Shown: positions 47,996-56,384 of the stretch, piece after piece
Position numbering within the stretch: the first letter of the stretch is position 1
How the letters are laid out: each line of letters starts with the position of its first letter
Made by a program: the position numbers and the translations under genes
The notes under the pieces: generated by a model
What the model was told of the DNA's origin: nothing
The model's input: only the letters and a program-made list of their open reading frames with translations
The model's database searches: none
NCBI RefSeq assembly: GCF_038405225.1
Contig: NZ_CP151657.1
Location: 3,224,001 to 3,288,000, forward strand
Direction of reading: 5' to 3'
DNA: 64,000 nt
Source: Arthrobacter citreus
GTDB taxonomy: Bacteria; Actinomycetota; Actinomycetes; Actinomycetales; Micrococcaceae

Positions 47996-50223
47996 TGTCT
48001 GAACTCATCACCCCGGAGCTGGTCACACTGGACCAGAACCTGGGATCTGAACGGTCCGAGGTAATCCGCCATCTGGTCCAGAAAGTCGTCTCGGCCGGCC
48101 GCGCCACCGGATTCGAGGATCTCTATTCGGATGCGATGGCCCGTGAAGCGAAGACCGCAACGGGAGTTCCCGGCGGTATCGCCATCCCACACTGCCGCTC
48201 GGCTGCCGTCACCAAACCCACCCTGGCCATGGCGCGCATCAGCCCGCCGGTGGAGTGGGGCGCCAAGGACGGACCGGCGGACATCGTCTTCTTTATTGCC
48301 GCCCCTGAAGGCGCGGACCAGGAGCATCTGCAGCTGCTTGCCAAGCTGGCCCGCTCCCTCATAAAGAAGAACTTCACCGGGGCGCTGCGGACAGCACAGT
48401 CCCCCGAAGAAATCGTCGAATTGGTGGACGGCGCACTGGGCCTGGGGCCGGTGCCGCAGTCACAGACGGCAACTGCAGCGGGAACGGGCCAGGGTACAGG
48501 TACCGGCTCCGGCAGCACGGGTGCGGGAGCCGCAGGGGCGGCCGGGACGGCTGGCGCCGGCGCGGCGCCTTCCACCACCGGCCCGGGCGGCGCGCACTCT
48601 GCAGGCGCCCGGGCATCGGGAGTCACCGCCGATTCCGCCGCAGCAGGAGGCCGGGACGGGCAAGGCGGCGCAGGGACCGCGGAACAAACAGACGGCGGAC
48701 CCGGCACTGGGGAGACCAGGAGACTGGTTGCCGTCACCGCCTGTCCCACCGGCATTGCCCACACCTACATGGCGGCGGACTCCCTGGCCGCCGCGGCGGC
48801 GGAGCGCGGTATCGATCTGCAGGTGGAGACACAGGGATCGGCGGGTTCCACGCCGCTGGATCCCTCGGTGATCCGCAACGCGGATGCCGTCATCTTCGCG
48901 ACCGACGTCGACGTCCGGGACAAGGGCCGCTTTGCCGGACTGCCCGTTATCAGCGGACCCGTGAAGCGGGGCATCGACGAACCCGGCGTCATGATCGATG
49001 AAGCGCTGGCTGCGGCGAAGGATCCCAACGCCCGCCGGGTCGCAGGCGGCGGAGGCTCGGGCGGGGAGGAGCGGGATCCCCAGAGCAGCGGCGGCGGGGA
49101 GGGTTTCGGCGGCCAGGTGAAGCGGGCGCTGCTCACCGGCGTCAGCTACATGATTCCGTTTGTTGCCGGCGGCGGACTGCTGATTGCCCTGGGCTTCCTG
49201 CTGGGCGGCTATGAACTCTCGCTGTCCGACGACGACGGGAACCTCACCGGCGACCTGATCCTTGACGGAAGCACGCTGTTCAACCCCGGCGAAGAGGGGT
49301 TGCTGACCTACCTCGGGGCAGTTTTCTGGAAGATCGGCAACCTGTCCCTGGGCTTCCTGGTGCCCGCCCTGGCCGGCTACATCGCTTATGCGCTGGCGGA
49401 CCGGCCGGGTATCGCCCCCGGTTTCACCGCCGGCGCCGTCGCCCTCTTTATGGACGCCGGGTTTATCGGCGGGCTGATCGGCGGCCTGCTGGCCGGTTTT
49501 GTCGCCAAGTGGGTAGGCAGCTGGAGCGTGCCGTCCTGGCTTCGCGGCCTCATGCCGGTGGTGATCATCCCACTGGTCACCTCGCTGGTGGCTTCCGGGC
49601 TGATGATCCTGGTGCTGGGCGGACCCATCGCCGGCCTCACCCTGGCCCTCAACGACTGGCTGTCGGGCCTGAGCGGTGCCGCCGCCATCGTACTGGGCAT
49701 TGTCCTGGGCCTGATGATGGGATCCGATCTTGGCGGGCCCATCAACAAGGTGGCGTACGCTTTCGCTGTCGCCGGACTCGGCGAAGGCAGTTTCGAGAAT
49801 CAGGCACCCTGGCAGATCATGGCGGCGGTTATGGCCGCGGGCATGGTCCCGCCGCTGGGCATGGCCCTGGCCACCGTTGTGGACAAGCAGCAGTTTTCCA
49901 TGGCATTGCGGGAAAACGGCAAGGCCGCCTGGCTGCTGGGAGCCGCGTTCATTTCGGAAGGAGCCATTCCGTTTGCCGCGGCGGACCCCTTCCGGGTTAT
50001 CCCGTCCTGCATGGTGGGTGGTGCTGTTGCCGGTGCCATCTGTATGGGCACCGGCGTCACGTCGCAGGCACCGCATGGAGGTATTTTTGTCTTCTTCGCC
50101 ATTGGTAACGTGCTGATGTTCATTGTGGCTATCCTCGCGGGAATGGTGGCCTCAGGATTGATCTATGTTGCCCTTAAGCGTCTGACGGCACCCAAGCGAG
50201 TAGAGGAGCCTGTCGTTGCATAA
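47995..50223 (+). CDS. fruA: PTS fructose transporter EIIABC
   Basis: A 742-residue permease importing and phosphorylating fructose at C1. The order is EIIA (residues about 1-145, phospho-His H66 in GIAIPHCRS), a Gly/Thr/Ser/Ala-rich linker of about 100 residues (GTGQGTGTGSGS start), EIIB (about 242-345, phospho-Cys C250 in VTACPTGIAHTYMAA), and the membrane EIIC (from about 365) with PFVAGGGLLIALGF, GSDLGGPINKVAYAFA and GTGVTSQAPHGGIF. It overlaps fruK by one base. EI and HPr genes follow in the same operon. Confidence 0.95.
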   Translation: MSELITPELVTLDQNLGSERSEVIRHLVQKVVSAGRATGFEDLYSDAMAREAKTATGVPGGIAIPHCRSAAVTKPTLAMARISPPVEWGAKDGPADIVFFIAAPEGADQEHLQLLAKLARSLIKKNFTGALRTAQSPEEIVELVDGALGLGPVPQSQTATAAGTGQGTGTGSGSTGAGAAGAAGTAGAGAAPSTTGPGGAHSAGARASGVTADSAAAGGRDGQGGAGTAEQTDGGPGTGETRRLVAVTACPTGIAHTYMAADSLAAAAAERGIDLQVETQGSAGSTPLDPSVIRNADAVIFATDVDVRDKGRFAGLPVISGPVKRGIDEPGVMIDEALAAAKDPNARRVAGGGGSGGEERDPQSSGGGEGFGGQVKRALLTGVSYMIPFVAGGGLLIALGFLLGGYELSLSDDDGNLTGDLILDGSTLFNPGEEGLLTYLGAVFWKIGNLSLGFLVPALAGYIAYALADRPGIAPGFTAGAVALFMDAGFIGGLIGGLLAGFVAKWVGSWSVPSWLRGLMPVVIIPLVTSLVASGLMILVLGGPIAGLTLALNDWLSGLSGAAAIVLGIVLGLMMGSDLGGPINKVAYAFAVAGLGEGSFENQAPWQIMAAVMAAGMVPPLGMALATVVDKQQFSMALRENGKAAWLLGAAFISEGAIPFAAADPFRVIPSCMVGGAVAGAICMGTGVTSQAPHGGIFVFFAIGNVLMFIVAILAGMVASGLIYVALKRLTAPKRVEEPVVA

Positions 50224-50253
50224 CCCACTGCTCATCCACGGAGAGGCACATTG

Positions 50254-51963
50254 ATGCGGACCATCACGGGAATCGGAGTCAGCGCCGGGCGGGTGCTGGG
50301 GCCCTCACTGCGGATGCCGCCCCCGGTGCCCGAGCCCGCAGCGGATGCCCGGTTCGGTGCGGACCAAACGGTCGACGGAGAAAAAGCGCGGCTCAAGGAT
50401 GCCGCCGAGGACGTTCGGGACGATCTGCGCCACCGCGCGGAGACAGCATCCGGTGACGCCAAGGCGGTTCTGAACGCCACGGCCATGATGGCCACCGACC
50501 CGATGCTGCTCAAGGCTGCCGGGAAGCACATCAATGCCGGCATGACCCCGGAACGGGCTGTCTGGGAGGCCGGAATGGAAGTGGCCGCCATGCTGCAGAG
50601 CCTGGGCGGCTATATGGCCGAACGCACGCAGGACGTGCTCGACGTCAGGGCCCGGATTGTCGCCCAGCTGGACGGACTGCCCCCACCCGGGATCCCGGGG
50701 TCGGATGTTCCGTTCATCCTCACGGCCGAGGAGCTGGCCCCCGCTGACACTGCCACCCTGGATCCCGCCAAAGTGATCGGACTGGTCACGTCCGGCGGCG
50801 GACCCCAGTCCCACACGGCCATCCTGGCCCGTTCCCTGGGGCTTCCCGCCGTGGTCGGGGCGGTGGAATCGGACTCCATCCCCGACGGCGCCGAGCTGTT
50901 TATCGACGGGGCTGCCGGAACCGTTGTGGTGGAGCCCGGGACAGCCGAGCGGGAAGCGGCGCAAAAGTACGCCGCCCGGGTCTCCCTGCCGCCGTTCAGC
51001 GGCAAGGGCACGACGTCGGACGGTTACGCTGTTCCGCTGCTCGCCAATGTTGGGTCCGGCAAGGACGCCCGGGCTGCCGCCGTTGCCGGCGCCGAAGGCA
51101 TCGGCCTGCTGCGCACCGAATTCTGCTTCCTGGGCCGGGATTCCGAACCCGGCGTGGAGGAGCAGGTGCAGGCCTATGGAAGTGTTTTTGAGGCCTTTCC
51201 GGGCCGGAAGGTCGTCATCCGCACCCTGGACGCCGGGGCTGACAAACCGCTTCCGTTCCTGACCGACACCACCGAGCCGAATCCCGCGCTGGGCGTGAGG
51301 GGCTACCGGACCGACCGCACATCGCCGGGTGTGCTGGCACGGCAGCTGGAGGCGATTGCCATTGCAGCAGGGGCCCACGAGGCCGACGTCTGGGTGATGG
51401 CTCCCATGATCGCAACCGCAGACGAAGCCGCCGACTTCGCTGTGATGTGCACCGGGGCCGGGCTTGCCATCCCCGGCGTGATGATCGAGGTCCCCGCGGC
51501 GGCTGTGATGGCGCAGGCGATTCTGTCCAGGGTCCGTTTCGCTTCCCTCGGCACCAACGACCTGACGCAGTACACCATGGCGGCGGACCGGCAGCTTGGC
51601 TCCCTGGCCAGCCTGAATGACCCATGGCAGCCGGCAGTCCTTCGGCTGATCAAGAACACTGTCGACGGCGCCCGCGCCGCCGAGGCTGCGGCTGGATCAG
51701 ATTCGGTGGAGTCACCCAAGAATGTGGGTGTCTGCGGGGAGTCCGCCGCGGACCCGGCACTCGCCGTCGTGCTGGCGGGGCTGGGCGTTAACACGCTGTC
51801 CATGACCCCGCGGGCGCTGGCCTCGGTGGGAGCGGTGCTCGCCTCGGTGAGCATAGCCGAAGCCAAGGACCTGGCATCGCTTGCCCTGGCCGCTGCCTCC
51901 GCGGCGGAGGCGCGGACAGCAGTGCGCAGCCGGCTTCCCCTCCTGGAGGAGCTTGGCTTGTAA
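50254..51963 (+). CDS. ptsI: phosphoenolpyruvate-protein phosphotransferase (PTS enzyme I)
   Basis: A 569-residue enzyme I. An N-terminal HPr-binding helical domain precedes the phospho-His H187 in GGGPQSHTAILARSLGLPAVVG (given in blocks). The PEP-binding barrel has GIGLLRTEFCFL, TLDAGADKPLPFL, ALGVRGYRT, SLGTNDLTQYTMAADR and GVCGESAADP. ATG 50254 is preferred over the TTG just before it; GGAGAGG is upstream. It gives the fructose operon its own general PTS protein and may serve the whole cell. Confidence 0.95.
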   Translation: MRTITGIGVSAGRVLGPSLRMPPPVPEPAADARFGADQTVDGEKARLKDAAEDVRDDLRHRAETASGDAKAVLNATAMMATDPMLLKAAGKHINAGMTPERAVWEAGMEVAAMLQSLGGYMAERTQDVLDVRARIVAQLDGLPPPGIPGSDVPFILTAEELAPADTATLDPAKVIGLVTSGGGPQSHTAILARSLGLPAVVGAVESDSIPDGAELFIDGAAGTVVVEPGTAEREAAQKYAARVSLPPFSGKGTTSDGYAVPLLANVGSGKDARAAAVAGAEGIGLLRTEFCFLGRDSEPGVEEQVQAYGSVFEAFPGRKVVIRTLDAGADKPLPFLTDTTEPNPALGVRGYRTDRTSPGVLARQLEAIAIAAGAHEADVWVMAPMIATADEAADFAVMCTGAGLAIPGVMIEVPAAAVMAQAILSRVRFASLGTNDLTQYTMAADRQLGSLASLNDPWQPAVLRLIKNTVDGARAAEAAAGSDSVESPKNVGVCGESAADPALAVVLAGLGVNTLSMTPRALASVGAVLASVSIAEAKDLASLALAAASAAEARTAVRSRLPLLEELGL

Positions 51964-52001
51964 CGCCCTCCCCTCACCCCACAACCGGAAGGAAACATCC
52001 C

Positions 52002-52280
52002 ATGCCAGAACGTAAAGCCACAATTGCCAGCCGGGTCGGTTTGCACGCACGCCCGGCCTCAATTTTTGCCGAGGCCGCAGCGGCACAGCCGGTGGACGTG
52101 ACCATTGCGATGGAGGGGGAGCCTGCGGACGAGGCGATGGATGCCGCGAGCATGCTGTCGCTGATGAGCCTGGGTGCCTCGAACGGAGATGTGGTGGTGC
52201 TGCGTGCCGAAGGTGACGGCGCCGACGACGCCCTCGATGCCCTGGTCAAAGTCCTGGAAACCGATTTGGACGCGCAATAA
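52002..52280 (+). CDS. ptsH: phosphocarrier protein HPr
   Basis: A 92-residue HPr accepting phosphate from EI at H15 (VGLHARPAS) and passing it to EIIA. The second landmark, DAASMLSLMSLGASNGD, includes a Ser (S50) at the place of the regulatory Ser46 of low-GC Gram-positives, though HPr kinase is not usual in actinobacteria. GGAAGGAAA upstream supports ATG 52002. It is the last gene of the fructose operon and is followed by three hairpins. Confidence 0.94.
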   Translation: MPERKATIASRVGLHARPASIFAEAAAAQPVDVTIAMEGEPADEAMDAASMLSLMSLGASNGDVVVLRAEGDGADDALDALVKVLETDLDAQ

Positions 52281-52302
52281 GCCGCGTTGTTCGATAAAAG
52301 TA

Positions 52303-52339
52303 AAAGCGGGAGCTTCGGATTTCCCGGAACTCCCGCTTT
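52303..52339 (+). terminator. intrinsic terminator of the fructose operon
   Basis: AAAGCGGGAG (52303-52312) with CTCCCGCTTT (52330-52339), extended inward with mismatches, followed by CTGTG. It starts 23 nt after the HPr stop. Minus-strand readout ends in TTTTACTTTT, so it may also serve the convergent gene. Confidence 0.7.
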
Positions 52340-52344
52340 CTGTG

Positions 52345-52366
52345 TTTGCCGCGCATTCGCGGCAAA
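52345..52366. repeat. second hairpin after ptsH
   Basis: TTTGCCGCG with CGCGGCAAA, 4-nt loop. It lies directly behind the terminator. Confidence 0.55.
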
Positions 52367-52375
52367 CGGATACAG

Positions 52376-52405
52376 CGAAGCCAGCGGAGCAATCCGCTGG
52401 CTTCG
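52376..52405. repeat. third hairpin after ptsH
   Basis: A perfect 13-bp stem CGAAGCCAGCGGA with TCCGCTGGCTTCG and a GCAA tetraloop of the stable GNRA-like class, followed by GTTGTAAC. Confidence 0.6.
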
Positions 52406-52502
52406 GTTGTAACCTCACGCTGACCCCCCACAGGCAGCGGATGTTACATAATCATAATTCTGGCACAGGATGATGAAAATGTGAATGTTCGTTGCAGATT
52501 CT

Positions 52503-53237
52503 TTACCTGGAGGCGTACGCTCTGGCCAGCAATCCGGGCTTGGGGCGCCGCTTGGCGATCCTGCGTGCATTCCACATAATGCCCAGTCCAAGAGACACCA
52601 CGATGACGGCGGAATAGGGAAGCACGGTGTCCCATACGCCGATGTTCGGATTTATCGCGGCAAGGGACAGTGCGGAGTGAATGACCGAGGCGGCCAACCC
52701 CAGTGCCAGCAGGGCGGCGCTCACCCGGATATCGGCCGGAAGCCGGGATGCAGCGGCGGAACCGACCAGTGAAGGGACAAGGCAGGCACCCACGTAGATC
52801 TGGTACAGCCGGGCACTGTCTCCGTAGGCGTGAACCGTGTCCTGGTCCCAGTATGCGGCGAGCGCGGTGGAGGATTCAGGCAGGTCGCTGAGTACGTAAA
52901 GCACCGCCACCGATACGGCGCAAGCCGCCAGGACGATCATCCCCACCGGCCCGCCGATCAAACGAGCCGCAAGCTGAGCCTGGAAAGCCACAGCGGCCTT
53001 CAATCCCACAATCAGGAGGACAGCAAACAGCAAATACCTCAAGAGGAGGTTCGCAGCATTGACCCCTCCCAGCAGGGAGTCCACCGGCAGGTAAAAGTAC
53101 GGAATGCTCAACGCCATGGCTGCGGACAGGAAAATCAGGGCGTAGAACATTCCCCGGTTATCACCGCGAATGGCAGCCGGCACCCGCAGCAGTGCGAAGA
53201 AAAGGGCCGCACCAAGGGCCGCCCACTGTAATGTCAT
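52503..53237 (-). CDS. multi-pass membrane protein coupled to an HTH regulator (MAB_1171c-like)
   Basis: A 244-residue protein with about seven membrane helices spread over its length (for example ALGAALFFALLRVPAAI, LLRYLLFAVLLIVGLKAAVAF and MIVLAACAVSVAVLYVLS). It ends in a basic cytoplasmic tail RRIAKRRPKPGLLARAY. The opening RVPAAIRGDNRGMFYALIFLSAAMAL resembles MAB_1171c-type proteins (in blocks). No transporter motif is recognised. Its ATG overlaps the stop of the HTH gene (ATGA), so it is always made with that regulator. Confidence 0.68.
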   Translation of the reverse strand: MTLQWAALGAALFFALLRVPAAIRGDNRGMFYALIFLSAAMALSIPYFYLPVDSLLGGVNAANLLLRYLLFAVLLIVGLKAAVAFQAQLAARLIGGPVGMIVLAACAVSVAVLYVLSDLPESSTALAAYWDQDTVHAYGDSARLYQIYVGACLVPSLVGSAAASRLPADIRVSAALLALGLAASVIHSALSLAAINPNIGVWDTVLPYSAVIVVSLGLGIMWNARRIAKRRPKPGLLARAYASR

Positions 53238-53974
53238 CCCAATTGCTCCATAAGTGCGAAGTTGTTTTTTTCCTCGTTCTCGACCTTCTTCAGGACCTTG
53301 CCCAGCGCGTCCAGCCGGTCCCGGGCAAGGATCACCAGGTCAGCATCGGAGAGCTGGGCAAGCGCCTGCTCCCGTCCGCCGCGCGGCCAGCCGCATTCAT
53401 CGGGGGTGAGCATGCCCGTTGCCACGAGCCCGCTCGTCAGTGAAACACCTGCCAGCCGGGCGGCCTCCACGGCCAGTCCGCTGGCCAGGCGCCCGGCCGT
53501 GAGCTGTGCGGAGAGGTTCTGCGGCGCCACTCCAGTGCTGGCACTGAGCCGCTGCCTCAGATCGCCCGGATCGACTGCCGCGAACCAGCCGCGCACCGAG
53601 TACCGGTGCGGAAACGCGCACAGGGCGGGCATTTCCTCAGGCGAAAGGCCGGGCTGCCGGCTCCTGGCCACCACCTGCTCCAGAATGCAGACGTAGGTTA
53701 CCTGGCTAATCAGTTCCGCTGACGACGGAGGACGCATCCCCGCCCGCAGATCGCGGTACTCCTCGAAGTAGGACAGAGCCTCAACAGGGTCCTGGTCGCA
53801 GGCCCGCGCCACCTGAACCACGGTGCTCACCGAAACCTTGCCACGGACCAGCTGCTGGGCAAGCGTGGAGCGTTTGATGCCGGCCAGCCGGCACAGATCC
53901 GCAGTGGTTTCGAGAGGGGCAGCTGTGGCGCGCCAGTCCTGGAACGCCTTTGCAGACACGGACACGGACAACAC
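53234..53974 (-). CDS. regulator with two internally duplicated helix-turn-helix modules
   Basis: A 246-residue protein. Module 1 (residues about 24-70: DLCRLAGIKRSTLAQQLVRG, then VVQVARACDQDPVEALSYF) is a lambda-repressor-like HTH. Module 2 (about 138-188: RLSASTGVAPQNLSAQLTAG, then AVEAARLAGVSLTSGLVAT) repeats the same pattern. The spacer (75-135) is helical. The first of several GTG/TTG codons, 53974, is the assumed start; GTG 53965 is also possible. TATAGT at 54005-54010 (minus) may be its -10. It is coupled to the downstream membrane gene. Confidence 0.72.
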   Translation of the reverse strand: MLSVSVSAKAFQDWRATAAPLETTADLCRLAGIKRSTLAQQLVRGKVSVSTVVQVARACDQDPVEALSYFEEYRDLRAGMRPPSSAELISQVTYVCILEQVVARSRQPGLSPEEMPALCAFPHRYSVRGWFAAVDPGDLRQRLSASTGVAPQNLSAQLTAGRLASGLAVEAARLAGVSLTSGLVATGMLTPDECGWPRGGREQALAQLSDADLVILARDRLDALGKVLKKVENEEKNNFALMEQLG

Positions 53975-54004
53975 CCCCCCAATTGGTTTCTCCGGACGGA
54001 TGCA

Positions 54005-54010
54005 ACTATA
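54005..54010 (-). promoter_or_regulatory. candidate -10 box of the HTH/membrane pair
   Basis: TATAGT on the minus strand, giving a start near 53998 and a leader of about 24 nt with a G-rich ribosome site. No good -35 is at normal distance. An inverted repeat (CTGGCTCCCC at 54020-54029 with GGGGAGCCAG at 54057-54066) lies just upstream and could be an autoregulatory operator. Confidence 0.4.
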
Positions 54011-54019
54011 CTATTTCAA

Positions 54020-54066
54020 CTGGCTCCCCCTTCTGCGTTCCCCCCATATGCAGAGCGGGGAGCCAG
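54020..54066. repeat. 10-bp inverted repeat upstream of the HTH regulator
   Basis: CTGGCTCCCC and GGGGAGCCAG separated by 27 nt. It lies between the GNAT gene's 3' end and the HTH promoter, so it may be a terminator stem for the former or an operator for the latter. Confidence 0.4.
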
Positions 54067-54099
54067 CTTCAATTAACGCAGGGGGCGTTTCATCCCCGC

Positions 54100-54126
54100 C
54101 GGGCTTACCGGGCTTACCGGGCTTCC
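54100..54126 (-). repeat. 9-nt tandem repeat over the GNAT stop codon
   Basis: Three copies of the CGGGCTTAC unit, the third diverged (CGGGCTTCC). On the minus strand this duplicates the last two codons plus stop (Ala-Arg-stop, Ala-Arg-stop). Confidence 0.6.
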
Positions 54127-54443
54127 TGTGGCCAGGACACGTGGTGGCTGAACTCAGGATGTTTGGCCAGGTAGGACGCCGCGTAGGAACAATAGGGCTT
54201 GATGCGCCGGCCCGACGCGATGATGTCTTCCGCAGCGAATTTGACCAGTATCGAAGAATAGCCCTGGTGCCGAAAAGCCTCCCGCACCACCGTATGGGTC
54301 AGGGCCACCGATTCCGGCGCTTCGATATATTCCGCGTATTCGGCCGTACCCACTAATTCACCGCCCACGCGGAGCTCGTAGCGGCTGCGGTCAAGGTTGT
54401 GGGAGAGGTTGACGTCATCCCTGCTGCGCCCGGTCATGCCCAT
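54114..54443 (-). CDS. GNAT-family acetyltransferase, short YjdJ/GCN5-related type
   Basis: A 109-residue single-domain protein. It opens with VNLSHNLDRSRYELRVGGELVGTAEYAEY, typical of the small PF14542-type GNATs. The acetyl-CoA-contacting stretch is VVREAFRHQGYSSILVKFAAEDIIA (basic/Gly turn RHQG), then PYCSYAASYLAKHPEF. These small GNATs act on unknown substrates. ATG 54443 has AGGTG upstream; 54437 is an alternative. It ends within a 9-nt tandem repeat that doubles its stop codon. Confidence 0.85.
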   Translation of the reverse strand: MGMTGRSRDDVNLSHNLDRSRYELRVGGELVGTAEYAEYIEAPESVALTHTVVREAFRHQGYSSILVKFAAEDIIASGRRIKPYCSYAASYLAKHPEFSHHVSWPQEAR

Positions 54444-54486
54444 GAGCCTGACACCTAACCGGCATTTCGTCCATAGCTTTTTCCAG

Positions 54487-55080
54487 TTACGCGGCCCGGC
54501 CGTCCCCGGCCGATGTTTCGGCGTTTTCCCATGCCTGTTCCAACCCCGCCACCGCAGCCTCATAGCTGTCCAATTCCGCCTCAGCCAGGTCCGACACGGC
54601 GGGCTGCGGGCGGAGCGCTGCCGCGGCCTTCATCGCCTGCATCAAGGACTTGGTTTCAGGCCGGGACGCGTCCTTGAGTCCGGGCCGCTCCAGTGCCTTC
54701 CAGTCATCGAGCTCGTACGAGCTCCAGCTGAGCAGCACCGCGTCATGCCGGCGTTCAAGCGCAGCGATGCGCCGGCCGCGTTCGTCCCGCAACCGCTCCT
54801 CACGGCGCCGCCGGCTGCGGACCCGCACCCAGCCCGCGGCCCCGGCAGCCCCCGCAACGGCCACCAGTCCAACCCAAGGCCGCGCCCCCGGATTGCCGGC
54901 AACGGCCCACGCCACGGCCAGCAGGGCAGTCAGCAGGCCGGTGAAGCTGATCCAGAACAGTCTCTCGCCGTCCCCGCGCTCCAGGGCCGCATCCACCCTC
55001 ATGGCGGTCAGGGCCAGGGCCGCCGCCATCAGGATCAGTGCGGGAATGAGAAATCCGGCGCTTGCGTCAACTTGCGGCAT
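54487..55080 (-). CDS. conserved membrane-anchored hypothetical protein
   Basis: A 197-residue protein with three N-terminal membrane helices (FLIPALILMAAALALTAM, WISFTGLLTALLAVAWAV and GLVAVAGAAGAAGWV). A basic linker RVRSRRRREERLRDERGRR and a cytoplasmic helical domain rich in Ala/Leu/Glu follow. A block SYELDDWKALERPGL is the only distinctive part. GAAGAGGGA precedes the ATG at 55080. I do not recognise the family. It lies upstream of the GNAT gene on the same strand, 43 nt away. Confidence 0.65.
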   Translation of the reverse strand: MPQVDASAGFLIPALILMAAALALTAMRVDAALERGDGERLFWISFTGLLTALLAVAWAVAGNPGARPWVGLVAVAGAAGAAGWVRVRSRRRREERLRDERGRRIAALERRHDAVLLSWSSYELDDWKALERPGLKDASRPETKSLMQAMKAAAALRPQPAVSDLAEAELDSYEAAVAGLEQAWENAETSAGDGRAA

Positions 55081-55292
55081 TGGTCCCTCTTCTCCGCAGC
55101 TAGCGTGATCGGTTACTCCCATCACACGCCGAATGCCCGCAAAGGTCAATAATCCCGCACCGGCCACCAGCCGGAGTTTGGGTCCGGCGCGCTAATGCCA
55201 AGTATGCTGATGTTCTGAATTTACCGTCCGGGACCGGCCCCGCCGTTCCCGGCAACGGTGTACTTTCATTTCACGGAGCCCAAAGGATAAGA

Positions 55293-56384
55293 ATGAAGAT
55301 TCCCGCACCGCGCGGACCTGTCAGCACCACACTCCTTGACCTGCTGCGCACGCAGGACGGGCCGACCCCCGGGGATCTGGCCGCCCTGACGGAAGCATCC
55401 CGCCGGGCTGCCGCCGAAACCGGAGACATCCTCCGTGACGATGATCTGCAGCTAACCCTTTTCTGCCTCTATGAACTGCACTACAGCGGACTCGACGGAG
55501 TCCCTGACAGCCTCGAATGGCATCCGGCACTGGTCGGTCTGCGGCTGGAGCTGGAGGCGGTCTTCGAGGCAGCCCTCCGCCGCGCAGTTCCCGTTCCCGC
55601 CCTTCCGGAAGCCACCAGCGAGGCGGTGGCCGAGGAACTGTTCCGCATGGCGGCCGACGACGACGGTCCATCCGTGTCCCGTTTTGTCGCATCCAAGGCA
55701 ACCAGGGAACAGCTCCAGGAGTTCCTGATCCTTCGTTCCGTGTACCAGTTGAAGGAAGCCGATCCCCACAGCTGGGCGATTCCCCGCCTGCCGGTGGGCC
55801 GGGCAAAGGCGGCGCTGATCGAGATTCAGGCCGACGAGTACGGCGGCGGGCGGCCCGAACGCATGCACTCCCACCTTTTCGGCGTCACCATGAAGGGGCT
55901 GGACTTGGAAACGGAGTACGGATGGTATCTGGATTTTGTCCCGGCACTGACGCTGGCTTCCTCAAACGCCATGTCCCTGTTCGGCCTGAACCGCAGGCTG
56001 CGCGGCGCGATCGCCGGGCACCTTGCCGCCTTTGAAATGACGTCATCCATCCCCAATTCCTTCTACGCCCGGGGATTCCGCCGGCTGGGATTTGATGACA
56101 GCGTCACCTATTACTTCGATGAACATGTTGAAGCCGACGCCGTGCATGAGCAGATTGCCGCCCGGGACCTGGCGGGCGGCCTGGTTGAGTCAGACCCCGC
56201 ACTTCTTTCCGATGTCCTCTTTGGCGCAGCAACCGTATTGACCCTGGACGCCATGATGGGCGGAGACCAGCTCACTGCCTGGCAGGATGGCCGGTCGGCC
56301 CTGCGGGAGGCCGGGTCCGCCGTTCCGGCGCCGGGAGCCAGCGCCCTCGTTGGCGCCGCCCTGGCTGCCGGAGTCACACCGTGA
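55293..56384 (+). CDS. iron-containing redox enzyme family protein (heme-oxygenase-like fold)
   Basis: A 363-residue member of the heme-oxygenase-like metal enzyme group. Metal ligands are plausible in two clusters: E177/E182 with H192/H194 (IEIQADEYGGGRPERMHSHLFG region), and E248 with the D276-E277-H278-E280-D282-H285 patch. Relatives are diiron oxidases or oxygenases of small molecules. An N-terminal helical domain of about 110 residues precedes the core. AAGGA supports ATG 55293. The stop overlaps the CDGSH gene (GTGA), implying a two-protein system. Substrate unknown. Confidence 0.82.
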   Translation: MKIPAPRGPVSTTLLDLLRTQDGPTPGDLAALTEASRRAAAETGDILRDDDLQLTLFCLYELHYSGLDGVPDSLEWHPALVGLRLELEAVFEAALRRAVPVPALPEATSEAVAEELFRMAADDDGPSVSRFVASKATREQLQEFLILRSVYQLKEADPHSWAIPRLPVGRAKAALIEIQADEYGGGRPERMHSHLFGVTMKGLDLETEYGWYLDFVPALTLASSNAMSLFGLNRRLRGAIAGHLAAFEMTSSIPNSFYARGFRRLGFDDSVTYYFDEHVEADAVHEQIAARDLAGGLVESDPALLSDVLFGAATVLTLDAMMGGDQLTAWQDGRSALREAGSAVPAPGASALVGAALAAGVTP

